From Saprospiraceae bacterium (lineage in GTDB: Bacteria > Bacteroidota > Bacteroidia > Chitinophagales > Saprospiraceae): DNA of 64,000 nucleotides. Under the pieces are notes generated by a model. That model was not told the origin of the DNA. It did no database searches and saw nothing but the letters and a program-made list of their open reading frames with translations. Location: positions 248,001 through 312,000 of the forward strand of contig JADJLG010000001.1 in NCBI GenBank assembly GCA_016710235.1, given 5' to 3'. The number at the start of each line of letters is the position of its first letter. Position 1 is the first letter of the stretch. A program made the translations under genes and the position numbers. Shown one piece after another: positions 10,013-18,836 of this stretch.

Positions 10013-10107
10013 AATTCTCCTTCAATCTGTTGAACGTAAGAAAAGGTTTAAAAATTCCCGGTAGCTGTCTAATCTAACAACCAGAAAGATGCATAGTTGA
10101 AAAATGA

Positions 10108-10926
10108 TCAAGCACTGATCTGGAAGTCCCTCAATGCATCATTGAGGGATACTTTTTTATCTGTAGATTCCTTGCGTTGACCTATGATCAGAGCACAAGG
10201 CACCTGATAATCGCCAGCAGGATATGATTTGGTATAAGAACCGGGTATCACCACAGACCTTGCTGGTACGCGCCCCTGGTAGCGTATCGGTTCCGGACCT
10301 GTCACATCGATGATATAAGTCGATCCTGTGATGACGACATTGGCTCCGAGAACTGCTTCACTTTCTATGACCGCCCCTTCTACGATGATGCACCTGGATC
10401 CTATGAAACAGTTATCTTCAATGATGTTGGGTTGTGCCTGTGGAGGTTCGAGGACACCACCGATACCAACACCGCCTGCAAGGTGAACATTGCTACCGAT
10501 TTGTGCACAGGAGCCGACAGTGGCCCATGTGTCGACCATGCTTCCTGATCCGACATAAGCACCTATATTGACATAACTGGGCATGAGGATAGCTCCTTTT
10601 TCGATAAACGAACCATATCTGGCAATCGCATGAGGCACCGCTCTAACGCCGATTTCTTCGTAATTGCCCTTCACAGGGATTTTATCATAAAAAGTGAGAT
10701 CACCTGCACGGATATATCTGTTTTGTGAGATGGGAAAATACAAGAGGATGGCTTTCTTCACCCAATCGTTCACCTTCCAATTTCCCGGACTGATACATTC
10801 AGCAACCCGGAGCTTTCCGTTGTCCAGCAGAGCAATGGTCTCTTGAATAGCATCCTGTACTATTTTATCTTGCAACAGATTTCTGTCCTGCCAAGCTGAT
10901 TCTATGGTTTGTAATAATGGATTCAT
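10108..10926 (-). CDS. dapD: 2,3,4,5-tetrahydropyridine-2,6-dicarboxylate N-succinyltransferase
   Basis: DapD transfers succinyl from succinyl-CoA to tetrahydrodipicolinate, a step of lysine and diaminopimelate (peptidoglycan) synthesis in the cytoplasm. The 272-residue length matches the family. An N-terminal helical domain (residues 1-100) is followed by a left-handed beta helix with hexapeptide repeats, including YVNIGAYVGSGSMVDTWATV and CAQIGSNVHLAGGVGIGGV, and the conserved loop EPPQAQPNIIEDNCFIGSR. It is the last gene of a tight three-gene reverse-strand operon, 9 bases after a small membrane protein gene. Confidence 0.97.
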   Translation of the reverse strand: MNPLLQTIESAWQDRNLLQDKIVQDAIQETIALLDNGKLRVAECISPGNWKVNDWVKKAILLYFPISQNRYIRAGDLTFYDKIPVKGNYEEIGVRAVPHAIARYGSFIEKGAILMPSYVNIGAYVGSGSMVDTWATVGSCAQIGSNVHLAGGVGIGGVLEPPQAQPNIIEDNCFIGSRCIIVEGAVIESEAVLGANVVITGSTYIIDVTGPEPIRYQGRVPARSVVIPGSYTKSYPAGDYQVPCALIIGQRKESTDKKVSLNDALRDFQISA

Positions 10927-10935
10927 TTTTTTTGA

Positions 10936-11598
10936 CTAATAACTGTATGAAAATGCAAGAATAGTGGAAAATCCACCAATAAAAAATCCAAGAGCGATTT
11001 CTTCAAGATAATGCGCTTCCCGAATCATTCTGGCAGTACCTATTATCCCACTGATGGCTAAAGTAGAAACGATGAGAGAATTCAAATGAAAACCGGATAC
11101 TTGATTTGCATGAAATCTCAAATAAAATAAACCGTCTTCTGAAAAAGAAAATCTTATAAAAAAAAGCAGCATGACCAATGCTCCTGCTCCAACCATATGC
11201 AGACTGATTTTGATCCAGTTGTTTAACACAAAACTCAGTGCAAGAGAGATCACCGAGGCGAGGAGAAAAGTCTGAAAAACTTTTGGAATATTATTTTGAT
11301 TTTTTAAATTGATGAACAACCAAAAATAAAAAATCATGCACAGTATAAGTGGTGCGATTCTCTCAAATTTTTGCGTCATCTCGAGGCTTTTGATAAAGCC
11401 TGTTTTCAATAAAAGAAAAATTCCTATCGCAGGAATAAAAATGGTGTAAATAAAAACATACAACATGATCAGATGCGCATCTTGCCAGTATATCACCGAA
11501 AACCAGTGTGGTTTTATCAATAGCATGGCTGACAATCCATAAAATACAGAAAACAGCGGATGAAACAGAATGGAAACCAATTGAGCTGACCACTTCAT
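10936..11598 (-). CDS. Integral membrane protein, possibly PAP2-like
   Basis: The protein has 220 residues with about six hydrophobic helices and little soluble sequence. The segment around residues 145-155 (WIKISLHMVGAGALVMLL) and the HYLEEIALGFFIGG near the C-terminus recall membrane PAP2-type proteins of Bacteroidota, but the full phosphatase motif (KxxxxxxRP ... PSGH) is not seen, so an enzymatic role is doubtful. It lies between the DUF547 gene (3-base gap) and dapD (9-base gap) and is surely co-transcribed with them. Confidence 0.7.
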   Translation of the reverse strand: MKWSAQLVSILFHPLFSVFYGLSAMLLIKPHWFSVIYWQDAHLIMLYVFIYTIFIPAIGIFLLLKTGFIKSLEMTQKFERIAPLILCMIFYFWLFINLKNQNNIPKVFQTFLLASVISLALSFVLNNWIKISLHMVGAGALVMLLFFIRFSFSEDGLFYLRFHANQVSGFHLNSLIVSTLAISGIIGTARMIREAHYLEEIALGFFIGGFSTILAFSYSY

Positions 11599-11601
11599 AG
11601 A

Positions 11602-12354
11602 TTAAGGTTGCTTATAGATTTTCGAATCATTGAGAGCCCAATTGTAGTCTAGATATTTCATTTTGGTTTTTGGATGAGGGAAAGCTTCGGGAACATATTT
11701 TTTGATAAATTTCTTCACACCTTCAATTCCTCCGAAATCAGAAGCGTACCATTTAAAAATCATCGATAATGACGACCCGGAAGGTTCATACTGATTTCTA
11801 TTTGGATCTTTTAAAAATCTCAGGCAAGCATCATCCATCTGTGCATCCAAATCACGAGCGACAAAGGCCTCTCGTCTCAGCTTAGGGCAAGAATAAGAAG
11901 CACATACCAGACAGGCATGGATGCGGGGATCCGGATATTTCTTCCTTAAAATGTTATGTTCAATTTCATTCAAATTGATCGTCCGACCATTCCAGGGGAT
12001 GAAATTGATGTCCCAAACAGAATTGATTTTTGGTATTTTGCCACCAATTTCTTTGATGGAACGCACAGGATAATGCTGGAGAATTAAAGCAATCGTGTAT
12101 GCATTATAAGCATTGATCCAATAAGCCGTGATCTCTGAACGCGACCATGAGGATTGAGGTGGATAAGCTTGTAGGCTTGCCAAATATTTTGTGAGTCCAT
12201 CTCTGTCATTCCTCCAAGACTGATAATCTACAAACCCGTTTTCGTCGACAAATTTGTTCAGTTCAATGGTCCAACTGTCATGAGAAGGCTGAGTGCTGAG
12301 CCCACCACCAAAAAACAGTATTCCGAATAATATTGCAAATCCTGGAAGATGCAT
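11602..12354 (-). CDS. Exported DUF547 family protein
   Basis: I placed the start at the ATG at 12354, giving a signal peptide directly (MHLPGFAILFGILFFGGG); the open frame extends 12 codons upstream. The mature protein carries the DUF547 signature: AYWINAYNAYTIALIL, LNEIEHNILRKKYPDPRIH and the Cys/Ser stretch CLVCASYSCPKLRREAF. DUF547 proteins have a papain-like or transglutaminase-like look (Cys and His conserved), but no activity is established. It is the first gene of the three-gene operon ending in dapD. Confidence 0.88.
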   Translation of the reverse strand: MHLPGFAILFGILFFGGGLSTQPSHDSWTIELNKFVDENGFVDYQSWRNDRDGLTKYLASLQAYPPQSSWSRSEITAYWINAYNAYTIALILQHYPVRSIKEIGGKIPKINSVWDINFIPWNGRTINLNEIEHNILRKKYPDPRIHACLVCASYSCPKLRREAFVARDLDAQMDDACLRFLKDPNRNQYEPSGSSLSMIFKWYASDFGGIEGVKKFIKKYVPEAFPHPKTKMKYLDYNWALNDSKIYKQP

Positions 12355-12566
12355 GTAGCAAAGGTATAAGATTTTAAAACACAATACCAAAAGGAATAGA
12401 TGGTATCAGGGCTAGCAAATCATTCAATACAAAAGCTACTTCATATCAATTGATCGGGTATTTCATTCCTTCATTGCTCTAAAGAGAAATGGTCTGGTCC
12501 TTTGTTTAAATATCATCTGCTGCCTCATAATTTTTCCCTTTATTTGTAGAAGATTCTCTCGGTTTT

Positions 12567-13244
12567 ATGGCAGATCTCCATCCTTTACGGCAAATCAGGA
12601 TTCTAGAGCATTTGACTCAAGAAGAGATTGCCTTTTTGGATAAAAACAAGCAATGTAAAGTTTACAAAAAATCAGAGCTGGTATTCAAGGAAAATTCATT
12701 TCCCAAAGCTTTGTTCTGTGTCTTTGAAGGGAAAGTAAAAGTATTTCAGTCAGGCCACGACGGCAAGGAACAAATCGTACATCTGATCGGAAAGGGAGAT
12801 ATCATGGGTCATCGGGCACTTTGTGGCGGCGACAGATTCTCCTGTTCCGGCGTGGCAATGGAGGACAGCAGGATCTGCCTTATTCCCCGTGAAGTATTCA
12901 TGCAGCTTATACATGTCTCTCCAAAGCTTTCCTTTCGGATCGCGGAGCTTCTCGCTGACGAACTTAAGGAAGCTGAAATGAAAATCACCCATATGGCACA
13001 ATCCTCCGTGAGGAGCAGACTAGCCTCTGTTTTATTAGGACTCATCGACAGCTTCGGTTACAAGGCCGACCAAAAAACACTCAATGTCCATCTGAGCAGA
13101 GAAGACCTGGCCGCTCTGGCAGGTACCACTCGAGAGACGGTGACAAGGATGTTGAAAGACTTGACTACCCTTGGTGCCATACAAATTCAAGGAAAGAATA
13201 TCCAAATTATACAACCTGAATTACTTCGGACAGCTTTCCATTGA
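12567..13244 (+). CDS. Crp/Fnr family transcriptional regulator
   Basis: This 225-residue regulator has an N-terminal cyclic-nucleotide-binding-like beta barrel (residues 10-130), a dimerisation helix (about 130-155) and a C-terminal winged helix. The recognition helix GTTRETVTRMLKDL keeps the Arg-Glu...Arg triad that reads TGTGA half-sites in E. coli CRP. The phosphate-binding cassette is unusual: where CRP has a GEL and an RSA motif, this protein has GHRALCGG and DRFSCSG, so cAMP binding is doubtful. It lacks the four-Cys FNR cluster, although several Cys are present. A near-consensus CRP palindrome lies 60 bases after its stop, ahead of hmgA, so it probably controls that operon. Confidence 0.92.
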   Translation: MADLHPLRQIRILEHLTQEEIAFLDKNKQCKVYKKSELVFKENSFPKALFCVFEGKVKVFQSGHDGKEQIVHLIGKGDIMGHRALCGGDRFSCSGVAMEDSRICLIPREVFMQLIHVSPKLSFRIAELLADELKEAEMKITHMAQSSVRSRLASVLLGLIDSFGYKADQKTLNVHLSREDLAALAGTTRETVTRMLKDLTTLGAIQIQGKNIQIIQPELLRTAFH

Positions 13245-13304
13245 TCAGCCGTGCTACCGAATCTAAAGTAGTCTTGCACTCACCAGTCTGATTTTTTTAC
13301 ACAA

Positions 13305-13320
13305 TGTGATCTGGGTCACA
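13305..13320. promoter_or_regulatory. CRP/FNR-type operator upstream of hmgA operon
   Basis: TGTGATCTGGGTCACA is an exact TGTGA-N6-TCACA palindrome, flanked by AT-rich bases that extend the match to the 22-base E. coli CRP consensus. It ends 71 bases before the hmgA ATG and lies immediately after a Crp/Fnr-family gene whose recognition helix has the residues expected for this half-site. Regulation of the aromatic catabolism operon by that neighbour is inferred. Confidence 0.75.
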
Positions 13321-13391
13321 TTTTCGGAGTAAATGGTCCGATATTTTTGCAAGGTCAAAATCGTCTTGACGATCAATTAAAATTAATCTGT

Positions 13392-14543
13392 ATGCCAATC
13401 TATCATCAGCTGGGCGATATCCCACACAAAAGACACGTAGTCAATAAGACAAGTGGAGGCCAATTGCTTCAGGAAGAGCTCGTGGGAACACAGGGTTTTG
13501 CCGGAATGTCTTCTTTGGTTTATCACCTTCATCCACCGACCAGGGTAAGACAAAAGGATGAACCCTACTCCGTCAAACCCAAAATCGTCATCGAAAATAG
13601 TCTGAACGCAATGAGTTTCAACGGCTTCCAGGTCAATCCGGATGATGATTATTTGAAAAGCAGAAAAACGCTTTTTGTAAACAGTGGACTCCATGTCGGA
13701 TTAGCAGCGCCAACAAGTGGGACTAACTACTTTTATAAAAATGCGGATGCTGATGAATTGATATTCGTACACAAAGGTCGTGGCAAGGTATTGACGATGT
13801 TTGGTGAACTTGATTTCAAGTACGGAGATTATATTTTGATACCACGAGGAACCGTTTATCAAATTCAATTTGATGAAAGAGACAACCGTTTGCTTTACAT
13901 AGAATCATTTGATCCCATTTTTACACCCAGGAGGTACAGGAACGATTTTGGACAATTATTGGAGCACTCCCCATTTTGTGAAAGAGACATCGTTCGTCCG
14001 AAGAATCTGCGCACTTTTAATGAGGCAGGGGAATTTGACATTTTTATCAAAAAACAAGGCACTATGTTTCCCTATGTGTATGCGAATCATCCTTTCGATG
14101 TGGTAGGTTGGGATGGCCATTTTTACCCATATACTTTTTCAATTTTTGATTTCGAACCTATCACTGGTCGAATCCATATGCCTCCTCCTATCCATCAGAA
14201 TTTTGAAGCCAGAACATTTGTGATTTGCTCATTCGTGCCTCGTCTTTACGATTATCACCCTTCGGCAATTCCTGCGCCATACCATCACAGCAATATTGAT
14301 AGTGACGAAATTCTGTATTACGTGGACGGTGATTTTATGAGCAGAAACAATATTCAAAAGGGTCAGCTCACATTGCACCCGGGAGGAATTCCTCATGGTC
14401 CACATCCGGGGGCGATCGAAAGAAGTATTGGCAAAAAAGAAACAGAAGAACTGGCAGTCATGATCGATCCTTTCATGCCGGTGATGGTCACACAGGATGC
14501 CATCGACATAGAGGTGCAGGACTACTACAAATCATGGTTATAA
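13392..14543 (+). CDS. hmgA: Homogentisate 1,2-dioxygenase
   Basis: The enzyme opens the ring of homogentisate to maleylacetoacetate with a non-haem iron, the key step of tyrosine breakdown. I chose the ATG at 13392 (MPIYHQLGDIPHKRH); a TTG 15 codons upstream only extends the frame. The product has 383 residues, as in other short bacterial homologues. The C-terminal half holds the iron-site signature: HHSNIDSDEILYYVDGDF followed by LTLHPGGIPHGPHPG, with the conserved His, Glu and His ligands. It heads an operon with a peroxiredoxin, hpd, kmo and kynA and has a CRP-like palindrome in front. Confidence 0.95.
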   Translation: MPIYHQLGDIPHKRHVVNKTSGGQLLQEELVGTQGFAGMSSLVYHLHPPTRVRQKDEPYSVKPKIVIENSLNAMSFNGFQVNPDDDYLKSRKTLFVNSGLHVGLAAPTSGTNYFYKNADADELIFVHKGRGKVLTMFGELDFKYGDYILIPRGTVYQIQFDERDNRLLYIESFDPIFTPRRYRNDFGQLLEHSPFCERDIVRPKNLRTFNEAGEFDIFIKKQGTMFPYVYANHPFDVVGWDGHFYPYTFSIFDFEPITGRIHMPPPIHQNFEARTFVICSFVPRLYDYHPSAIPAPYHHSNIDSDEILYYVDGDFMSRNNIQKGQLTLHPGGIPHGPHPGAIERSIGKKETEELAVMIDPFMPVMVTQDAIDIEVQDYYKSWL

Positions 14544-14575
14544 AATCAATTGCAAAAAATAAAAACGTTCTCAAC

Positions 14576-15208
14576 ATGGAAGTTCTCGTTGGAAAAAAAG
14601 CACCGCATTTCAATGAAATAGCGGTGATAGACGGTAATCAATTCGTAGAAAACTTTAGCCTCGAAAATTATTTGGGACAGAAGAATGTAATTTTCTTTTT
14701 TTACCCGATGGATTTTACGTTTGTATGTCCTACAGAGTTGATTGCTTTCCAAGATAGAATAAAAGATTTTGAAGAGAGAGATACTGTCATCGTCGCTTGT
14801 TCTACCGATACACAATATTCCCATTGGGCATGGCTTCACACTCCTAAACAAAACGGAGGAATCATGGGTGTCAGTTATCCTATAGTGGCCGATCATTCCA
14901 AGGTGATCGCCATGAAATATGGCGTACTCGCGGGAGAATATACCGTGAGAGAAGATCAATTGCTTTTTGAAGGAAATCCGATAGCTTACAGAGGTCTTTT
15001 TTTAATCGATAAAAAAGGTATTGTACGTCACCAGCTGATCAATGATATGCCGTTGGGTCGCAATGTAGATGAAGCATTGAGGATGGTAGATGCTCTTAAT
15101 TTTCATGAGGAAAACGGTGACGTTTGTCCTGCCAACTGGAATCCTCAAAAGGATAGTCTTGTAGCATCAGCTGAGGGCATTGCTCATTATTTAAACAACA
15201 TGAATTAA
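14576..15208 (+). CDS. 2-Cys peroxiredoxin (AhpC/TSA family)
   Basis: I prefer the ATG at 14576 (MEVLVGKKAPHF), which fits the family N-terminus; an in-frame ATG at 14534 would overlap hmgA. The protein has about 210 residues. The peroxidatic Cys lies in YPMDFTFVCPTELIAF (about residue 50) and the resolving Cys in GDVCPANWNP near the C-terminus, making it a typical 2-Cys enzyme that reduces H2O2 and organic peroxides. Its place between two oxygen-using dioxygenases suggests protection against peroxide formed by the pathway or of iron centres. Co-transcription is supported by short gaps on both sides. Confidence 0.94.
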   Translation: MEVLVGKKAPHFNEIAVIDGNQFVENFSLENYLGQKNVIFFFYPMDFTFVCPTELIAFQDRIKDFEERDTVIVACSTDTQYSHWAWLHTPKQNGGIMGVSYPIVADHSKVIAMKYGVLAGEYTVREDQLLFEGNPIAYRGLFLIDKKGIVRHQLINDMPLGRNVDEALRMVDALNFHEENGDVCPANWNPQKDSLVASAEGIAHYLNNMN

Positions 15209-15219
15209 TTCAATTTGAT

Positions 15220-16377
15220 ATGGAAACAAAAAATTTGACCGACGTCAAAAATTACAGTTATTCTGAAGATAAAATTTTTGACAAAGCTCAGGACTTTCTT
15301 CCTATCCAAGGTACTGATTATGTAGAACTTTACGTAGGAAATGCGAAGCAGGCAGCACATTATTATAAAACTGCATTTGGATTTCAATCGCTCGCTTACA
15401 CAGGATTGGAAACCGGCAACAAAGAGTTTTGCTCCTATGTCCTGGTACAAGATAAAATCAGGCTGGTACTCACCACACCTTTCAATCCTGAAAGTGAAAT
15501 TTCACATCACATCAGAAAACATGGGGACGGTGTAAAAATCATTGCACTATGGGTAAACGATGCGAGATCAGCCTACGAGGAGACCATAAAGAGGGGAGCT
15601 GAATCTGCAATGGAACCCACCGTATTTCAGGATACCGACGGAGAAGTGATCAAATCCGGTATCAAGACTTATGGAGAAACGATCCATATTTTTGTAGAAA
15701 GAAAGAATTATAAAGGCATCTTTTTACCTGGTTTCGAAAAATGGGAATCCGAGTATAATCCCGGCACCACAGGCTTAAAATATATCGACCATATGGTGGG
15801 TAATGTCGAATTGGGTGACATGAATCGATGGGCTACCTATTATGAAAAGGTAATGGGATTTGCCAATCTGATCACCTTTGATGATAAAGACATCTCCACA
15901 CAATACACAGCGCTGATGAGTAAAGTGATGACCAATGGTAATGGAAGAATAAAATTTCCTATCAATGAACCTGCCAAAGGACTTAAAAAATCTCAGGTAG
16001 AGGAATACCTGGATTTTTATGGCGGTGCAGGCTGTCAACACATTGCCGTAGCAACAGATGACATAGTATATACTATATCCGAAATGAGAAAACGCGGAGT
16101 AGAATTTCTCCATGTTCCCGGAACATATTATGATACTGTTCCAGCCCGAGTGGGATCTATTGCTGAAGATCTCGCGATTCTCAAATCTCTGGGGATTATG
16201 GTAGATCGTGACGAAGACGGATATTTACTCCAAATCTTCACTAAGCCGGTGGAGGATCGACCGACTCTGTTTTTTGAGATTATTCAGCGCAAGGGAGCCA
16301 AATCTTTTGGCAAAGGCAATTTCCAGGCATTATTTGAAAGTATAGAAGCTGAACAGGCAAGACGCGGCACACTGTAA
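15220..16377 (+). CDS. hpd: 4-hydroxyphenylpyruvate dioxygenase
   Basis: HPPD converts 4-hydroxyphenylpyruvate to homogentisate, feeding hmgA two genes upstream. The 385-residue protein has two vicinal-oxygen-chelate halves. The catalytic C-terminal half holds the three iron ligands in IDHMVGNV (His), CQHIAVATDDI (His) and LFFEIIQRKGAKSFGKGNF (Glu), the last being the family's diagnostic end. It starts 11 bases after the peroxiredoxin gene. The annotation is firm. Confidence 0.97.
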   Translation: METKNLTDVKNYSYSEDKIFDKAQDFLPIQGTDYVELYVGNAKQAAHYYKTAFGFQSLAYTGLETGNKEFCSYVLVQDKIRLVLTTPFNPESEISHHIRKHGDGVKIIALWVNDARSAYEETIKRGAESAMEPTVFQDTDGEVIKSGIKTYGETIHIFVERKNYKGIFLPGFEKWESEYNPGTTGLKYIDHMVGNVELGDMNRWATYYEKVMGFANLITFDDKDISTQYTALMSKVMTNGNGRIKFPINEPAKGLKKSQVEEYLDFYGGAGCQHIAVATDDIVYTISEMRKRGVEFLHVPGTYYDTVPARVGSIAEDLAILKSLGIMVDRDEDGYLLQIFTKPVEDRPTLFFEIIQRKGAKSFGKGNFQALFESIEAEQARRGTL

Positions 16378-16419
16378 AACTATATCAGTACATTTGCTTT
16401 TCTCAATGAAGGAGTAAAT

Positions 16420-17805
16420 ATGTCGCAGCAACAGAAATCAGAGTCAAATGCCGGAAAAACAAAGAGAGTAATCATTGTAGGAGCCGGATTGGTTGGGTCG
16501 CTTTGGGCCGTATACCTTTCCAAAGCCGGTTATCAGGTCAAGGTGTACGAACGACGACCTGACATGAGAAAAGCGAGAATTTCTGCTGGAAAATCCATCA
16601 ATCTCGCCGTCTCTTATCGCGGTTGGAAAGCTCTGGACGAAATGGGTATAGGCGAGGATATCAGAGAAATTGCCATACCTATGTATGGCCGCAATTTACA
16701 TCATCCTGACGGAAGCCAAAACTACCAGCCTTATGGTAATCACGGACAGGCGATATATTCTGTGTCCAGAGGAGAGATCAATAAAAAACTGATGGACATC
16801 TCATCCTCAAATCAGGATGTCCGCATCCTGTTTGATGAGGAATGTGTTGCGGTAAGGCCTGAAGATGGATATTGCCAGTTTAAAAATACGATCACCGGAG
16901 CAATTACTGAGGATCGCGCAGACTTGGTATTTGCAGCAGACGGCGCTTTTTCAGCATGTAGATACCACGGATTACAAAAGAAAGATCGCTTCGATTATTC
17001 CCAAAAATATTTGCCTGACGGATACAAAGAGATATTGCTCCCACGCACTGAAGCTGTAGACCAAAAAATGGCAAAGAACACACTGCATATTTGGCCCCGA
17101 GGGAGATTTATGCTGATCGCATTGCCCAATTTGGATGGCTCTTATACCTGTACATTATTCATGCCTTTTGAAGATGAAAAATATGGATTCAATCAGCTCA
17201 CCGATAAAGCTAAAATTATAGAATTTTTTGAGGAAGTATTTCCGGACTTTTATCAGCTCATGCCTTCTGTTGCCGATGATTGGGACAAACATCCACTATC
17301 CTCACTGGCAATCATCAGATGTTTTCCATGGACTGACGGGAAGTTGGCTCTACTGGGAGACGCAGCTCATGCGACTGTCCCATTTTTTGGACAAGGGATG
17401 AATTGCGGTTTTGAGGATTGTACAATATTGTGGCAACTGATGCAAAGCCATGGACAAGATTGGAGTACTATATTCGAACAATATCAGCTTCTCAGGAAGC
17501 CGAACGGTGATGCAGTACAGGATTTGAGTCTCCAGAATTATATTGTGATGCGAGACAAAGTAATGGACCCACATTTTCAGTTGGTTCAGAAATTGGAGAG
17601 AAGAATTAATTATTTATATCCTGAATCTTATTTTCCATTGTACAGTATGGTTTCCTTTTCACAAATCGAATATCGCACTGCTCTGGAAAAAGGAAATGAA
17701 CAAGAAGAACGCATCAGAGACATGATCAAAACTTACAAGATAAACCCTGAAACAAGTGAAAGTGAAATCGACGCTATCATACACCAAAAATTTAAACAAA
17801 ACTAA
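16420..17805 (+). CDS. kmo: Kynurenine 3-monooxygenase
   Basis: This FAD- and NADPH-dependent hydroxylase turns L-kynurenine into 3-hydroxykynurenine. The 461 residues show a Rossmann dinucleotide site at residues about 17-32 (VIIVGAGLVGSLWAVYL), the ARISAGKSINLAVSYRGWKA block specific to KMO, and the second FAD motif LALLGDAAHATVPFFGQGMN. The C-terminal transmembrane helix of mitochondrial KMO is absent, so the enzyme should be soluble. Its partner kynA follows 21 bases later. Kynureninase, kynurenine formamidase and 3-hydroxyanthranilate dioxygenase are not in this window. Confidence 0.96.
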   Translation: MSQQQKSESNAGKTKRVIIVGAGLVGSLWAVYLSKAGYQVKVYERRPDMRKARISAGKSINLAVSYRGWKALDEMGIGEDIREIAIPMYGRNLHHPDGSQNYQPYGNHGQAIYSVSRGEINKKLMDISSSNQDVRILFDEECVAVRPEDGYCQFKNTITGAITEDRADLVFAADGAFSACRYHGLQKKDRFDYSQKYLPDGYKEILLPRTEAVDQKMAKNTLHIWPRGRFMLIALPNLDGSYTCTLFMPFEDEKYGFNQLTDKAKIIEFFEEVFPDFYQLMPSVADDWDKHPLSSLAIIRCFPWTDGKLALLGDAAHATVPFFGQGMNCGFEDCTILWQLMQSHGQDWSTIFEQYQLLRKPNGDAVQDLSLQNYIVMRDKVMDPHFQLVQKLERRINYLYPESYFPLYSMVSFSQIEYRTALEKGNEQEERIRDMIKTYKINPETSESEIDAIIHQKFKQN

Positions 17806-17826
17806 AAATTACCACTACCAATTGTC

Positions 17827-18738
17827 ATGACAAATCGAGAGAATTTAATTCAAAAGTTGGACGAAAAATTTCAATCCATCGATCAGCTTACAGATGTGCA
17901 TCTTGAAGGTCTGTTATTTGCTAAACCGATAACCTACTGGGATTACATAATGACCGATGCCTTGCTCAATTTGCAAGTACAACGAACAAATTTGCCCGAT
18001 GAAATGGTTTTTGTGATGTATCATCAGGTGAATGAAATTCTTTTCAAAATGATCCTTTGGGAAATCGATCAGGTAAGTAAAAGTGATCAACCCGAAGCCA
18101 ATTTTTTCATAGAAAAACTCAGGCGAATTTCCAGATATTTTGACATGTTGTCAAGTTCATTTGACATCATGGGCGATGGAATGGAAAAAGCGCAATACAT
18201 GAAATTCCGCAATACACTGACTCCGGCAAGCGGTTTTCAGAGTGCCCAATACAGGCTTATTGAATTTGCATCTACTGAATTAATCAATCTGATCGATTAC
18301 AGATTCAGAGCAACGATAGACCGCAATACTCCTTATGAACATGCATATGATCATTTGTATTGGCAAGCAGCCGGTAAAGACCACATCACCGGAAAAAAAT
18401 CTATTCTGATCAGACTTTTTGAGAAAAAATATAAAGATATGTTTCTGATGAAGATGGAATCATACAATAAAACCAATCTCTATACAAAATATAAAAGTCT
18501 GCCGCCAGAAACTCAATCTAACCCGGAGCTTATCAAAATGATGAGACATTACGATTATACGGTAAATATATCGTGGGTGATGGCACATTATCATGCAGCT
18601 GAAAAATATATTGGTGGTGGAGAAGCGACAGGAGGTTCGGACTGGCGCAAATACATGTTACCAAAATATCAAAGGAGAATATTCTTTCCGGAATTGTGGA
18701 GTGAGGAAGAACTAAAAAATTGGGGAGAGAATGTGTAA
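17827..18738 (+). CDS. kynA: Tryptophan 2,3-dioxygenase
   Basis: TDO is a haem enzyme that opens the indole ring of tryptophan to N-formylkynurenine, the step before formamidase and Kmo. The 303-residue product has the family N-terminal block FVMYHQVNEILFKMILWEID with the distal His, a central LTPASGFQSAQYR, and the C-terminal signature GGEATGGSDWRKYMLPKYQ. The protein is almost entirely helical. It closes the aromatic operon; no obvious terminator hairpin follows before the promoter-like element at 18803. Confidence 0.96.
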   Translation: MTNRENLIQKLDEKFQSIDQLTDVHLEGLLFAKPITYWDYIMTDALLNLQVQRTNLPDEMVFVMYHQVNEILFKMILWEIDQVSKSDQPEANFFIEKLRRISRYFDMLSSSFDIMGDGMEKAQYMKFRNTLTPASGFQSAQYRLIEFASTELINLIDYRFRATIDRNTPYEHAYDHLYWQAAGKDHITGKKSILIRLFEKKYKDMFLMKMESYNKTNLYTKYKSLPPETQSNPELIKMMRHYDYTVNISWVMAHYHAAEKYIGGGEATGGSDWRKYMLPKYQRRIFFPELWSEEELKNWGENV

Positions 18739-18802
18739 CAAGAGACTATATCAGCATATGACTAAAATCAGATGAGTGATTTTCTTTGCCTGAAAAATAG
18801 TA

Positions 18803-18810
18803 TAAATTTG
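18803..18810 (+). promoter_or_regulatory. Bacteroidota-type -7 promoter element upstream of the U32 gene
   Basis: TAAATTTG matches the Bacteroidota -7 consensus TAnnTTTG and sits 27 bases ahead of the U32 gene ATG. A TTTG at 18785-18788 could be the upstream box, but the 14-base spacing is shorter than the usual 19-21, so only the -7 element is well supported. Confidence 0.5.
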
Positions 18811-18836
18811 CAGCCTTTTTAAAGTTTTAATAAAAG

